NCBI RefSeq assembly: GCF_024346715.1
Contig: NZ_AP024853.1
Location: forward strand, 1,674,001-1,738,000
Source: Photobacterium swingsii
Lineage (GTDB): Bacteria; Pseudomonadota; Gammaproteobacteria; Enterobacterales; Vibrionaceae
DNA length: 64,000 nucleotides
Direction: 5' to 3'
The translations under genes were made by a program, and so were the position numbers. The notes below the pieces were generated by a model, which saw only the letters and a list, made by a program, of their open reading frames with translations, was not told where the DNA came from and did no database searches. Shown here piece by piece: positions 1 through 9,200 of this stretch (position 1 is its first letter; the number at the start of each line of letters is the position of its first letter).

Positions 1-51
1 ACAGAAGTAAGAAAACAGTTTGATTGTTTTAGATGGATTTTAATGTAAACG

Positions 52-852
52 ATGAAGTACAAAATTAATGGATTTCTTTATTATGATGCCACGGATGCAA
101 CATTAAGCATTGATGATAATGGTACTTCTGATACACACCTATCAATAACTGCAAATGCATTACTTTATTTTTTATTTCAGCACCCTGGTGTCATTACACG
201 TGATGAAATAATGAAAAAGGTTTGGGATGATAATGGGTTAACATCATCAAACAGTAATCTCAACCAGTACTTAAGTTTGCTTCGTAAGTCTTTTAGAAAT
301 TATCAGATCGATAATGTCATTGTTACTATTCCACGCGGAAGACTAGAGATAAATAAAGAGTTAGTGGTTGAGGTGATAGACGGAAATGTATTGCATCCTT
401 TATTTTCAGCCCAAGATGAAGAGGTGGTAGTTTCTTCTACCACGACATCATCTAAGCCCGAACTACCAGAGCAAACAGAGGAGCAAGAGCGCAACTGGAT
501 GATGGCTAGTGCAGTGTTGTTTACTGCGGCTTTAGTGCTGCTATGGACCGCGATTATCTCTGAGCGCTCTATAAATATTGTGCAGCTTAATCAAGTTTCT
601 TCTGGTCTCTGTGAGCTATTTTCTACCGAAAAAATGATAAATACAGAGATGGGGAAAAGTTATCGAAATAGTTTTGATGCTGTCCGAGAGAAGCTCGGTT
701 TAGAGTGTAATGAAGATCGGCGATTTATTTTTTATTATAGCGATAAGTTTAAAAATAAAGGATTAGGTCGAACATTTATGGCGCAATGCGCAAAGAATGA
801 AAACAATCCTTACGCCTACTGTGATAACTACTTTTACTACTCTTGGAAATAA
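52..852 (+). CDS. ToxR-like membrane-spanning transcriptional regulator
   Basis: Predicted 266-residue one-component regulator. Residues about 5-105 look like the OmpR/ToxR winged-helix DNA-binding domain (GVITRDEIMKKVW, the LNQYLSLLRKSF recognition-helix region, then the wing ending near IPRGRLEI). A low-complexity acidic/Ser-Thr linker follows, then one hydrophobic membrane segment at about 149-169. The short periplasmic tail has four cysteines (LCELF, LECNE, AQCAK, AYCDN), so disulfide-linked sensing is possible. A membrane-tethered activator with a cytoplasmic DNA-binding head is the known ToxR/TcpP/CadC layout. The next gene starts 2 bp after the stop codon and is probably its partner. 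The target genes are unknown; the choline operon downstream is a candidate only by position. Confidence 0.85.
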   Translation: MKYKINGFLYYDATDATLSIDDNGTSDTHLSITANALLYFLFQHPGVITRDEIMKKVWDDNGLTSSNSNLNQYLSLLRKSFRNYQIDNVIVTIPRGRLEINKELVVEVIDGNVLHPLFSAQDEEVVVSSTTTSSKPELPEQTEEQERNWMMASAVLFTAALVLLWTAIISERSINIVQLNQVSSGLCELFSTEKMINTEMGKSYRNSFDAVREKLGLECNEDRRFIFYYSDKFKNKGLGRTFMAQCAKNENNPYAYCDNYFYYSWK

Positions 853-854
853 GC

Positions 855-1361
855 ATGCATTCAAATAAAAGTGGCAAGATATTTTTCTTTTATGCGCTTA
901 TTCTCTTTTTACTTTGTACATTGCCTTTTTTGTCAAAAGTGATGCCTGAAAATAGTGGCGAGATGAAATGTACAGCCCGTGCCATCATGCACTTTGAAGA
1001 CATGGAAACTGAAACTGTTAATGTAAACGTTTATTTTCATTTTGCCGTTGGTGGCAAAGGCTCTATGGTCGTGGAAGGCTATTCAGATTCAAAAGCGGGG
1101 TGGCTATACCTGCAGCGCTATGTGAAGTTTGAATACTACAGCCAGCGAGTGTCTGATTTAGAACGAATGTATAAAGTGAAAAGTTGGTCTTCCAGCAAAT
1201 CATCGATCGATGAATCGCCAGATGTTGTTTTTGACTACTTTATGCGCGAGATGTCTGACAGTAACCACGCCTTGCAAATTCAAGTGCAGCAGTTAAATCA
1301 TGACACCGTCTTACTGAGCTCGATAAATTCTCCACTATTTGTGTGCTCGATAACAGGCTAA
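855..1361 (+). CDS. Membrane-anchored periplasmic protein, likely partner of the ToxR-like regulator (FidL-like)
   Basis: A protein of about 168 residues. I start it at ATG 855, two bases after the upstream stop; an in-frame TTG at 843 would overlap that gene. Residues about 10-27 form one N-terminal hydrophobic helix, so the rest should be periplasmic. It has two cysteines (MKCTA and FVCSI near the C-terminus). Size, topology and position resemble ToxS/TcpH-type proteins and the FidL-like family often found beside ToxR-type regulators. The family assignment is by general resemblance. It probably stabilises or modulates the upstream regulator's periplasmic domain. A strong terminator follows at 1391-1426, so the pair forms a bicistronic unit. 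Confidence 0.65.
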   Translation: MHSNKSGKIFFFYALILFLLCTLPFLSKVMPENSGEMKCTARAIMHFEDMETETVNVNVYFHFAVGGKGSMVVEGYSDSKAGWLYLQRYVKFEYYSQRVSDLERMYKVKSWSSSKSSIDESPDVVFDYFMREMSDSNHALQIQVQQLNHDTVLLSSINSPLFVCSITG

Positions 1362-1390
1362 GGCCTGTATTCTATTCGCAACCTTTATTC

Positions 1391-1426
1391 AGCCCATACG
1401 TTATCGTCGTATGGGCTTTCTTATTT
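1391..1426 (+). terminator. Rho-independent terminator after the ToxR-like gene pair
   Basis: Perfect 10-bp stem AGCCCATACG (1391-1400) / CGTATGGGCT (1408-1417), loop TTATCGT, then a T-rich tail. It separates the regulator pair from the choline operon. Confidence 0.9.
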
Positions 1427-2108
1427 CCTTCGTAAACCTGAGTGCCATTTTATTCCAAGTTAGCCCGTCGCACTGGTGGATTTATGCCTAGTCGACTAAG
1501 CGAGTTTCTTTCGGATTTCTTTGTATGACTACCGTTATGTACTGTGTGTCGCCGAGGGTATTTGAAGAACACTTTTTCTTACAAAGCATACTCCTAATGA
1601 ATGCTGTCTTACTGTAAACCTCATCGCTTGGCTCGTATTGATATCTTTATGATAATGCGACTTGAGTGTTTTCCTTTCGATTTCCCGCCTCACAATTCTT
1701 GATTTCCCCTTAAGTATTTACTGCCTAATCAAGGCATAGCCTAGAGGCAGGATTCTGCTTAACTTCACACTTCTCGGTATTAATAACCCAGTAGATAAGA
1801 ACCATTTTCAGTTGGATCTTTTGTACGACCTAAATAGCAAAAACAGTCATAAATTCTTTATAGAGTGTATTGTGAAAATATAAAAATCAGGATTAGTCCG
1901 TAAATTAACGTGTAAATACCTCTAAGTTGCAGACTAATAATCTAAATATCTCACCTTTGTGGCGTAATCTGCCATCTTAATGTCCTTGGGGATATAGTCA
2001 TTTCGAGGTCGCTAATGGCTTGCTTTCTTTCGTTTTACCGCAGCAAGCCTCCTGTATTTAGCCGCCTTCCAATAACAATATTTAACCCCAGTAACGGAGG
2101 AATCAAAC
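1427..2108 (+). promoter_or_regulatory. Long gene-free upstream region and leader of the choline microcompartment operon
   Basis: About 680 bp between the terminator and the first shell gene, with no credible gene on either strand. The operon promoter must lie here or further upstream. An inverted repeat GGCTTGCT (2017-2024) / AGCAAGCC (2042-2049) with a 17-nt spacer could form a leader hairpin. A clear Shine-Dalgarno GGAGG (2096-2100) precedes ATG 2109. I could not find a convincing CRP or FNR palindrome by eye. Confidence 0.5.
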
Positions 2109-2387
2109 ATGGGTGATGCTTTAGGTTTGATTGAAACAAAAGGTCTTGTGGCGTGTGTTGAAGCCGCTGATGCAATGTGTAAAGCCGCGAATGTAGAGCT
2201 GATTGGCTACGAAAACGTGGGTTCAGGTTTAGTAACCGCAATGGTGAAAGGTGATGTAGGTGCGGTAAAAGCAGCGGTTGATTCTGGTGTTGAATCGGCG
2301 CAGCGCGTGGGTGAAGTCGTGACATCGTTAGTGATTGCACGCCCTCATAACGATATCGACAAAATTGTGATTAAGCATAAAGCCTAA
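2109..2387 (+). CDS. cmcA: BMC-H shell protein (first of three tandem copies)
   Basis: A 92-residue single-domain bacterial microcompartment hexamer protein. It begins with the typical ALGLIETKGLVACVEAADAM and contains the pore-loop region NVGSGLVTAMVKGDVGAV. It assembles into hexagonal facets of the choline-degrading compartment. Start ATG 2109 follows GGAGG at 2096-2100. It is nearly identical to the next two genes, which points to tandem duplication. The symbol follows the gene order of characterised GRM2 loci (three BMC-H, CutF, vertex, CutO, CutC, CutD, BMC-H, CutH); the identity of each paralog is inference. Confidence 0.93.
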   Translation: MGDALGLIETKGLVACVEAADAMCKAANVELIGYENVGSGLVTAMVKGDVGAVKAAVDSGVESAQRVGEVVTSLVIARPHNDIDKIVIKHKA

Positions 2388-2407
2388 GGCTAACAAGGAG
2401 TTTGGTG

Positions 2408-2692
2408 ATGAAAGATGCATTAGGACTTATCGAAACCAAAGGTTTAGTTGCATGTATAGAAGCAGCTGATGCGATGTGTAAAGCCGCAAATGTTGATCTG
2501 ATCGGCTACGAAAACGTGGGTTCAGGTTTAGTGACTGCGATGGTTCGTGGTGACGTTGGTGCGGTAAAAGCAGCGGTTGATTCTGGCGTTGAGTCTGCAC
2601 AGCGAATTGGTGAAGTCGTGACTTCGCTAGTGATTGCTCGTCCACATACTGATATTGAGAAAATTGTTTCTCAATACACCATGACTGAATAA
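2408..2692 (+). CDS. cmcB: BMC-H shell protein (second tandem copy)
   Basis: A 94-residue BMC-H protein. Start ATG 2408 is chosen because AAGGAG (2395-2400) lies 7 bp upstream; in-frame TTG/GTG codons just before it are less likely. It differs from the first copy at only scattered positions, for example DLIGYENV for ELIGYENV and MVRGD for MVKGD, and it ends with a short tail (IVSQYTMTE). It is a shell facet component. Near-identical neighbours suggest recent duplication or gene conversion, while the small differences could tune pore or edge contacts. Confidence 0.93.
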   Translation: MKDALGLIETKGLVACIEAADAMCKAANVDLIGYENVGSGLVTAMVRGDVGAVKAAVDSGVESAQRIGEVVTSLVIARPHTDIEKIVSQYTMTE

Positions 2693-2703
2693 AGGAAAAT
2701 CCT

Positions 2704-2982
2704 ATGAAAGACTCACTAGGTCTTATCGAAACAAAAGGGTTAGTTCCAGCAATTGAAGCTGCTGATGCTATGTGTAAAGCAGCAAACATTGAACTTATTG
2801 GCTACGAAAATGTGGGCTCAGGTTTAGTGACTGTAATGGTGAAAGGCGACGTAGGCGCTGTGAATGCAGCGGTTGAGTCTGGCATCGAAGCAGCTCAAAA
2901 AGTGGGCACTGTGGTATCACACCGTGTGATTGCTCGTCCACATAACGACATCGAAAAAATCGCCTCTCAACACCGAGCATGA
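2704..2982 (+). CDS. cmcC: BMC-H shell protein (third tandem copy)
   Basis: A 92-residue BMC-H protein beginning MKDSLGLIETKG. Start ATG 2704 follows AAAGGA. This is the most divergent of the three tandem shell paralogs: it has VPAIEAADAM for VACIEAADAM, AVNAAVESGIEAAQKVGTVV, and HRVIARPHNDIEKI near the end. The substitutions around the pore-facing loop and the C-terminal helix suggest mixed or specialised hexamers. Downstream, a 60-bp gap with an inverted repeat separates the shell genes from the enzyme genes. Confidence 0.93.
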   Translation: MKDSLGLIETKGLVPAIEAADAMCKAANIELIGYENVGSGLVTVMVKGDVGAVNAAVESGIEAAQKVGTVVSHRVIARPHNDIEKIASQHRA

Positions 2983-2990
2983 GGATAGTC

Positions 2991-3020
2991 CTGCTGGCTA
3001 GGCAATGCCTCGCTAGCGGG
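2991..3020 (+). repeat. Intercistronic inverted repeat between shell genes and cutF
   Basis: GCTAG / CTAGC arms around a nested GGCAATGCC, extended on both sides by CCTGCTG and CGGG, form a compact stem with no T-run. It is more like an mRNA-stabilising or processing hairpin than a terminator. Confidence 0.5.
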
Positions 3021-3043
3021 AAGTAAGATGAAGGATTATGGTC

Positions 3044-4714
3044 ATGATGTTAGATAAAGATTTGCAGTCCATTCAAGCCGCGCGTGAGTTGGTAAAGAAT
3101 GCGAAACAAGCTCAGCGTCAATTTGCGAAGTTCACACAAGAACAAGTCGATAAAATTGTTGCTCATATTGCCGCTGAAGCAGCCCACCATGCTGAACCGT
3201 TAGCGAAGTCAGCGCATCAAGAAACGGGTTTTGGTCGTTGGCAAGATAAAGTACTGAAGAACCAGTTTGCTTCAACTCAGGTACACCAACATATCCGCGA
3301 TATGAAAACCGTGGGCATTATTGCTGACGACTCAGCGAATAAGGTCATGGAAGTGGGTGTACCACTCGGTGTTATTACTGCGTTAGTACCGTCGACTAAC
3401 CCGACCTCGACAATTTTCTACAAAACATTAATCGCGTTAAAAGCGGGTAATGCCATTATTTTCTCGCCACACCCGAATGCAAAAGTGTGTAGCCAACAAG
3501 CGATTGATGTCGTCAAGCGTGCTGCATTAGAAGCGGGTGCGCCAGCGGGTATTGTTGATGGTGTTACACAGCTAACCATGCAAGCAACGGAAGCCCTGAT
3601 GAAGAGCAAAGATGTGTCTTTGATCTTAGCGACAGGTGGTGAAGGTATGGTGCGTGCAGCGTATGCCTCAGGTACCCCAACCATCAGTGGTGGCCCAGGT
3701 AATGGTCCTGCATTTATTGAGCGTAGCGCGAATATTCCGCAAGCGGTGAAAGACATTATCACCAGTAAAACATTCGATAATGGCGTTATTTGTGCGTCTG
3801 AACAATCGATTATTGCTGAGCGCTGTATCTACGATCAGGTGCACTTAGAGCTTGTTCGTCAAGGTGCTTACCTGATGAATGAACAAGAGTCCGATCAGCT
3901 CGCTGCTATTTTATTGCGTCCAAACGGCATGATTAACCCTGAGCTAGTCGGTCAGTGCGCGCTTACATTAGCAGAGAAAGCCGGCTTTACCGTACCTGTG
4001 ACAACAAGTGTTTTGGTGTCGCCACAAACGACAGTATCGCCACAGAACCCATATTCTCGCGAAAAGCTTTGCCCTGTATTAGGCCTGTATGTTGAAGATG
4101 ATTGGCATGCCGCTTGTGATCGCGTAATGGCATTGCTAACCAATGAAGGCATGGGTCACACCCTGGTTATTCATACGCAAAATCCAGAGATTGTTCGTGA
4201 GTTTGCGCTAGAAAAACCTGTATTCAGGATGCTAGTGAATACGCCTGCAGCCCTTGGTGGCATAGGTGCAACAACCAATATTACCCCTGCGTTAACGCTA
4301 GGTTGTGGTGCACTTGGTGGTGGCTCTAGCTCTGACAACGTTGGCCCGATGAACTTACTGAATGTCAGAAAAGTCGGCTATGGCGTGCGTTCTATCGAAG
4401 AGCTTCGTCAACCTACCACCGTAGCTGTTTCAGCCCCTACTTGTGAGCCAGCGTACAGCTCGCATGTTGAACCCGTTGCACCAGTGGCTGCGACTGTCGC
4501 TCCGACAGCTAAGCCTGTCAGCATTTTTGAAGATACACGCTTCACAGGTTCTGCTGTTGCGCCAACAGTAACTACGCCTGCTGCTTCGAGCGCGATTACC
4601 TCACATCAAGGTGATGATCGTTTTACAGCTGCGGTTAGCCCAGCCAATGACGAAATCAATGAAGCGCAAGTTGAGCGCATCATTAAACAAGTCATGGGTC
4701 GTCTTGCGCCATAA
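3044..4714 (+). CDS. cutF: CoA-acylating acetaldehyde dehydrogenase of the choline microcompartment, with C-terminal targeting peptide
   Basis: About 556 residues, EutE/PduP-like aldehyde dehydrogenase converting acetaldehyde, NAD+ and CoA to acetyl-CoA. Start ATG 3044 is preferred over 3038 because AAGGAT at 3031-3036 is better spaced. The catalytic cysteine is probably Cys250 in NGVICASEQ. The nucleotide-binding region includes ILATGGEGMVRAAY, and a Gly-rich motif CGALGGGSSSDNVGPMNL lies near the end of the catalytic domain. The core ends near residue 460. An Ala/Pro/Thr/Val-rich linker of about 80 residues then leads to an amphipathic helix, NEAQVERIIKQVMGRLAP, a typical microcompartment encapsulation peptide. 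Placing the targeting helix at the C-terminus agrees with GRM2 enzymes. Confidence 0.93.
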   Translation: MMLDKDLQSIQAARELVKNAKQAQRQFAKFTQEQVDKIVAHIAAEAAHHAEPLAKSAHQETGFGRWQDKVLKNQFASTQVHQHIRDMKTVGIIADDSANKVMEVGVPLGVITALVPSTNPTSTIFYKTLIALKAGNAIIFSPHPNAKVCSQQAIDVVKRAALEAGAPAGIVDGVTQLTMQATEALMKSKDVSLILATGGEGMVRAAYASGTPTISGGPGNGPAFIERSANIPQAVKDIITSKTFDNGVICASEQSIIAERCIYDQVHLELVRQGAYLMNEQESDQLAAILLRPNGMINPELVGQCALTLAEKAGFTVPVTTSVLVSPQTTVSPQNPYSREKLCPVLGLYVEDDWHAACDRVMALLTNEGMGHTLVIHTQNPEIVREFALEKPVFRMLVNTPAALGGIGATTNITPALTLGCGALGGGSSSDNVGPMNLLNVRKVGYGVRSIEELRQPTTVAVSAPTCEPAYSSHVEPVAPVAATVAPTAKPVSIFEDTRFTGSAVAPTVTTPAASSAITSHQGDDRFTAAVSPANDEINEAQVERIIKQVMGRLAP

Positions 4715-4737
4715 CACTGACATGAGGTGGTAAGAAT

Positions 4738-4995
4738 ATGATTCTTGCAACAGTTACCGGGCACGTTGTCGCGACCCAAAAAAGTGATGAATTACGTGGT
4801 TCTAATCTACTGCTTGTGACAGCCCTTGGTGATGACTTAGAGCCCATTAAAGATCGTACTTATGTCGCGGTTGATAGTGTGGGCGCCGGCATGCATGACC
4901 AAGTGTTAGTGGAAGAGTATTTCGCGCTCCATAAGCATGATTACAAGGCAATGTCGATAGTCGCCATCGTTGAAAAGATCCACCAAGGTCGATAG
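4738..4995 (+). CDS. cmcD: BMC-P (EutN/CcmL-type) vertex shell protein
   Basis: An 85-residue pentameric vertex protein. The start MILATVTGHVVATQKS, the central LLLVTALGDD and the conserved AVDSVGAGMHDQVLV are characteristic of EutN/CcmL. Pentamers close the twelve vertices of the shell. ATG 4738 follows GAGGTGG. It is the only vertex gene in the cluster and lies between the two aldehyde-processing enzymes. Confidence 0.95.
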   Translation: MILATVTGHVVATQKSDELRGSNLLLVTALGDDLEPIKDRTYVAVDSVGAGMHDQVLVEEYFALHKHDYKAMSIVAIVEKIHQGR

Positions 4996-5008
4996 GAAAG
5001 GCAGAAAC

Positions 5009-6151
5009 ATGAATGATTTTCAGATCAAACCCGCGATTCAATTTGGTGCCAATGCACTTAATAAATTGAGTACCGTACCTGGCCAACGCGCTTTGATCAT
5101 TACTGATCACGCCATGGTTAAGTTTGGTATCGCAGACATGGTGAGCCAGCATTTGCAGGCGAACCAGATGGTGGTTGAGCTGTTCGCTAATGTAACACCA
5201 GATCCTGATTTGTCAGTAATAGCTAATGGCATGAAAGCCTTTGTTGCAGCGAAGCCTGACGTGGTAGTTGCTGTCGGTGGTGGCTCTGTTATCGATGCGG
5301 CGAAAGGGGTGATTTATACCTTATCGCAAGGTGGTCAGTTAGTGCACAAACCGTACTTTATTGCGATTCCAACAACTAGCGGTACAGGCTCTGAAGTGAC
5401 AGCTTTCTCAGTGATTAAATCAAACACTGAAAAGTGGGTTGTGGTTGATGAATACATGCTGCCTGATCTGGCGATTCTTGACCCTGCGCTCGTGAAATCG
5501 GTACCTGCTGCAATTACGGCTGACACAGGGATGGATGTGCTGTGTCATGCGCTAGAAGCGTATGTGTCAAATCAGGCTTCTGACTTTAGTGACGCTTTAG
5601 CAGAGAAGGCCGTGCAGCTTGTTTTTTCTCATTTGCTGGATTGTTACCAACAAGGTAGTGACCTGCTCGCGCGTGAAAAAATGCATAACGCCTCGTGTAT
5701 CGCTGGCATGGCATTTACGAATGCGTCGTTGGGGATAACCCACAGTTTAGCCCATGCGCTAGGTGGAAAATTTGGTGTGCCACATGGCCGTGCGAATGCC
5801 TTACTGATGAGTCGCGTTGTTGCGTTTAATGCTGATTTCACCGGGGGGTGTAATACCGATGCCGCGAAGAAATACACACGACTAGCCGCTTTACTGGGCT
5901 TGCCTGCAGCAGATTGCCGTGAAGGTGTCCATAGCCTGTTGGTTGCGATAGATGTACTGCGTGAACAACTTGGTTTAGCGGCCAATATTCAGGACTGCGG
6001 TATCGCTGAGTGTGACTTTAACGCAGCCATGGCAGCCATGGTAACGCTGGCGGCACAAGACAACTGTACCCCAACCAGTCCGCGCTCTGCGAGTGCAATA
6101 GAACTGGAAACCTTGTATCGCCAAAGCTTTGTATCGGCATCGCTAACGTAA
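5009..6151 (+). CDS. cutO: Iron-type alcohol dehydrogenase of the choline microcompartment
   Basis: A 380-residue group III Fe-dependent alcohol dehydrogenase (EutG/PduQ-like). It reduces acetaldehyde to ethanol and regenerates NAD+ inside the compartment. Start ATG 5009 lies 7 bp after AGGAAAGG; upstream in-frame codons would run into the vertex gene. Visible motifs are GGGSVIDAAKG (cofactor binding), IPTTSGTGSEVTAF, TADTGMDVLCHALEAY, and the metal-ligand histidines in THSLAHALGG and GVPHGRANALL. There is no obvious terminal targeting helix, so it may enter the compartment by association with another enzyme. Confidence 0.92.
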   Translation: MNDFQIKPAIQFGANALNKLSTVPGQRALIITDHAMVKFGIADMVSQHLQANQMVVELFANVTPDPDLSVIANGMKAFVAAKPDVVVAVGGGSVIDAAKGVIYTLSQGGQLVHKPYFIAIPTTSGTGSEVTAFSVIKSNTEKWVVVDEYMLPDLAILDPALVKSVPAAITADTGMDVLCHALEAYVSNQASDFSDALAEKAVQLVFSHLLDCYQQGSDLLAREKMHNASCIAGMAFTNASLGITHSLAHALGGKFGVPHGRANALLMSRVVAFNADFTGGCNTDAAKKYTRLAALLGLPAADCREGVHSLLVAIDVLREQLGLAANIQDCGIAECDFNAAMAAMVTLAAQDNCTPTSPRSASAIELETLYRQSFVSASLT

Positions 6152-6194
6152 TTGCAGTGATGTAAACGCTGTTACTTATTTATCCAATATTCGA

Positions 6195-6215
6195 GTGGCC
6201 AGTGTTGCTGGCCAC
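6195..6215 (+). repeat. Hairpin in the cutO-cutC gap
   Basis: Perfect 8-bp stem GTGGCCAG (6195-6202) / CTGGCCAC (6208-6215), loop TGTTG, no T-run. It sits 30 bp upstream of the cutC start. It could protect or separate the cutC message. Confidence 0.65.
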
Positions 6216-6245
6216 AATGAAACAAAATAGTAGGAGAGGCTAACA

Positions 6246-9200
6246 ATGGCCAACTATTCTCTAACGCCACGCGTAAAAATGCTGGCAGAAAAGTTACTTG
6301 CAAAAAACAGCTCTATTAATTCAGAGCGCGCAACAATTTTGGCGTCTATTGGCGAAGATATTGCTGGTATGCCACCGCTAGTAAAAAAAGCACAACATTT
6401 CAGCCAACTAATGTCAGATCTGCCGCTATATATTGGTCAAGATGAGCTCATTATCGGTAGCCAATCATCAGCACTGCGTGGCGCGATTTTCCATACAGAA
6501 GAAGAACTAAACAGCCCATCAGTCTTTGGTTTTTTAAATAGCGACTCGACCCAAACACCAGATTACATGACTGTGATCAGCACTGGTCTAAAAGTGCTAG
6601 AACAGCACATGGAATCGCGTCTTAAAAATATTGGTAGCGCGATTAGCCGTAATGGTATGGACGAAGTTAACCAAGGCAAAGCCATGCTGCTTGCTTGTAA
6701 AGGCGCTGAAACCCTAACGCAACGTTTAGCGGCAGAATTAGAAGCCAAAGCTAGCGCTGAAAGCCATCCATACCGCAAGGCTGAACTACAAGAAGCGGCA
6801 GCGACATTGCGCCATATTCTTGGTCAACCTGCTCGCACATTTAAAGAAGCATGTCAGGCGTTCTACTTAATTCAACTGATGATGCATCTTGATAACGGCG
6901 GTTACGCTGTGGGTCATATCGGTTTTGATAAAGCGCTGTACGGTTACTACCAACGTGATATCAATGCAGGCGTGATCACAGCAGAGCAAGCTTACGAAAT
7001 CGTCGAGTCTCTATGGCTGAAATTGGTTGAGTTGTCTGAAGTGCGTGCCGATGTTGCAACAGCAGGCTACCCAATGTTTGACTGGTTAGTGCAAGGCGGC
7101 CAGATGACGGATGGTCAACTGGTACAAAACGAACTGTCTGCAATGCTTTTGGCTGCACGCAATAACCTAGCAAGCTTGAACAATGCACTACAAATGCGCT
7201 TATACCAAGGTGGCGCTGTTGCTACTACTACTGAAACATCGTGCTTTGCCGCTGCAGCTGAGTGTGATGTGAAAGAAATGGAAGGCCTAACGCCACGTAT
7301 GCAACGTCTACGTAGCAACTACCTAAAAGCCCGTCCAAGTGTTTCAATTTATCGTGCTCAAGCATTCACAGAAGTTACCAAAAAGCATCAAGGTTTACCG
7401 CTGATTTTATTACGTGCGAAAGCCTTCCGCTATGCCTGTGAAACGGCACCGTTACTGATTCAAGATGATGAGCTAATTGTTGGTCATCCATGTGGTAAGC
7501 CTCGTGCTGGTGCATTCTCACCAGATATCGCGTGGCGTTGGGTGCGCGACGAGCTTGATACCATGAGCACGCGTGCACAAGACCCGTTTGAAATCTCAGA
7601 AGAAGACAAGCGCATTATTCGTGAAGAGATCGTTCCTTTCTGGGAAGGTCGCTCACTGGATGAAATTTGTGAAGCGCAATACCGCGAAGCCGGCCTATGG
7701 GACTTCAGTGGTGAAACTTTTGTCAGTGATTTGTCTTACCACCAAATTAACGGTGGCGGTGATACCTGTCCGGGTTACGACATCCTGCTATTTACTAAAG
7801 GTATGAACGGTATTAAAGCGGATGCTGAAGATAAACTGGCATCGCTAAGCATGGAAAACCCAGACGATATCGATAAGATCTACTTCTATAAAGCATCGAT
7901 TGAAACTTGCGAAGGTGTTATTGCTTATTCGCACCGTATCGCGGCGCATGCATTGGAATTAGCAGAGAAAGAAACGAATCCGCAACGTCGTGCAGAGCTA
8001 TTAACGATTGCACAAACAAACGAAAATGTACCGGCTAATCCACCTAAAACACTGCAAGAAGCGCTACAAAGCATCTGGACTATTGAGTCGTTATTTGAAG
8101 TGGAAGAAAACCAAACCGGTCTTTCACTAGGACGCTTAGACCAGTACTGCTACCCAATGTACCGTGCTGACATTGATTCTGGTCGTTTAACTGAAGAACA
8201 AGCGCTAGAAATGATGCAAGCGTTCATTATCAAGTGTGCGGAACTGATGTGGATGTCGAGCGAACTTGGTGCGAAATACTTCGCGGGTTACCAGCCGTTT
8301 ATCAACCTAACTGTGGGTGGCCAGAAGCGCCAAGGTGGCGATGCAACCAATGATCTAACGCTCATGATTATGGATGCCGTTCGCTACGTTAAAGTGTACC
8401 AACCATCGCTAGCGTGTCGTATTCATAACCAATCGCCACAGCATTACCTAGAAAAAATTGTTGATGTAGTGAAAGCCGGTATGGGTTTCCCTGCGTGTCA
8501 CTTTGATGATTCGCACATCAAGATGATGCTACGCAAAGGCTACGACTTTGAAGATGCACGTGACTACTGCCTAATGGGGTGTGTGGAACCTCAAAAATCA
8601 GGCCGTATTTACCAATGGACCTCAACAGGTTACACCCAATGGCCGATTGCGATTGAATTCGTATTAAACCGCGGTCGTATGGTGTTGTTTGATAGCTACC
8701 AAGGTCTTGATACTGGTGAATTAAACCAAATTCACTCATTCGAACAATTCGAGCGAGCAGTGAAAGTGCAAATTGCTCACATCATTAAATTGTCAGCAAT
8801 TGGTACCGTGATTAGTCAGCGTGTTCACCGTGATGTAGCACCTAAACCATTGATGTCATTAATGGTTGAAGGCTGTATGGAGCAAGGTAAAGATGTTGCT
8901 GCAGGTGGTGCTGTTATTAACCACGGCCCTGGTTTGATTTTCTCTGGCTTAGCCACCTATGTCGATTCAATGGCTGCTATTCGCAAGTTGGTCTTTGAAG
9001 ATAAGAAATACACTTTAGAGCAAATGCGCGATGCGATGCTGGCTAACTTTGAAGGCTTTGAAGAACTTCGCCGCGACTGCTTGAACGCACCAAAATTTGG
9101 TAACGATGATAACTACGCCGATGAGTTTGCTTTGGATATTACTGAGTGGACAGAGCGCGAATGTCGCGACTACCAAATGCTGTACTCAACAATGAGCCAC

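Noticed and set aside
1600..1720. FNR-type site (TTGAT-N4-ATCAA) in the choline operon leader
   Set aside because: Only half sites such as TTGAT occur; no full palindrome could be found by eye.
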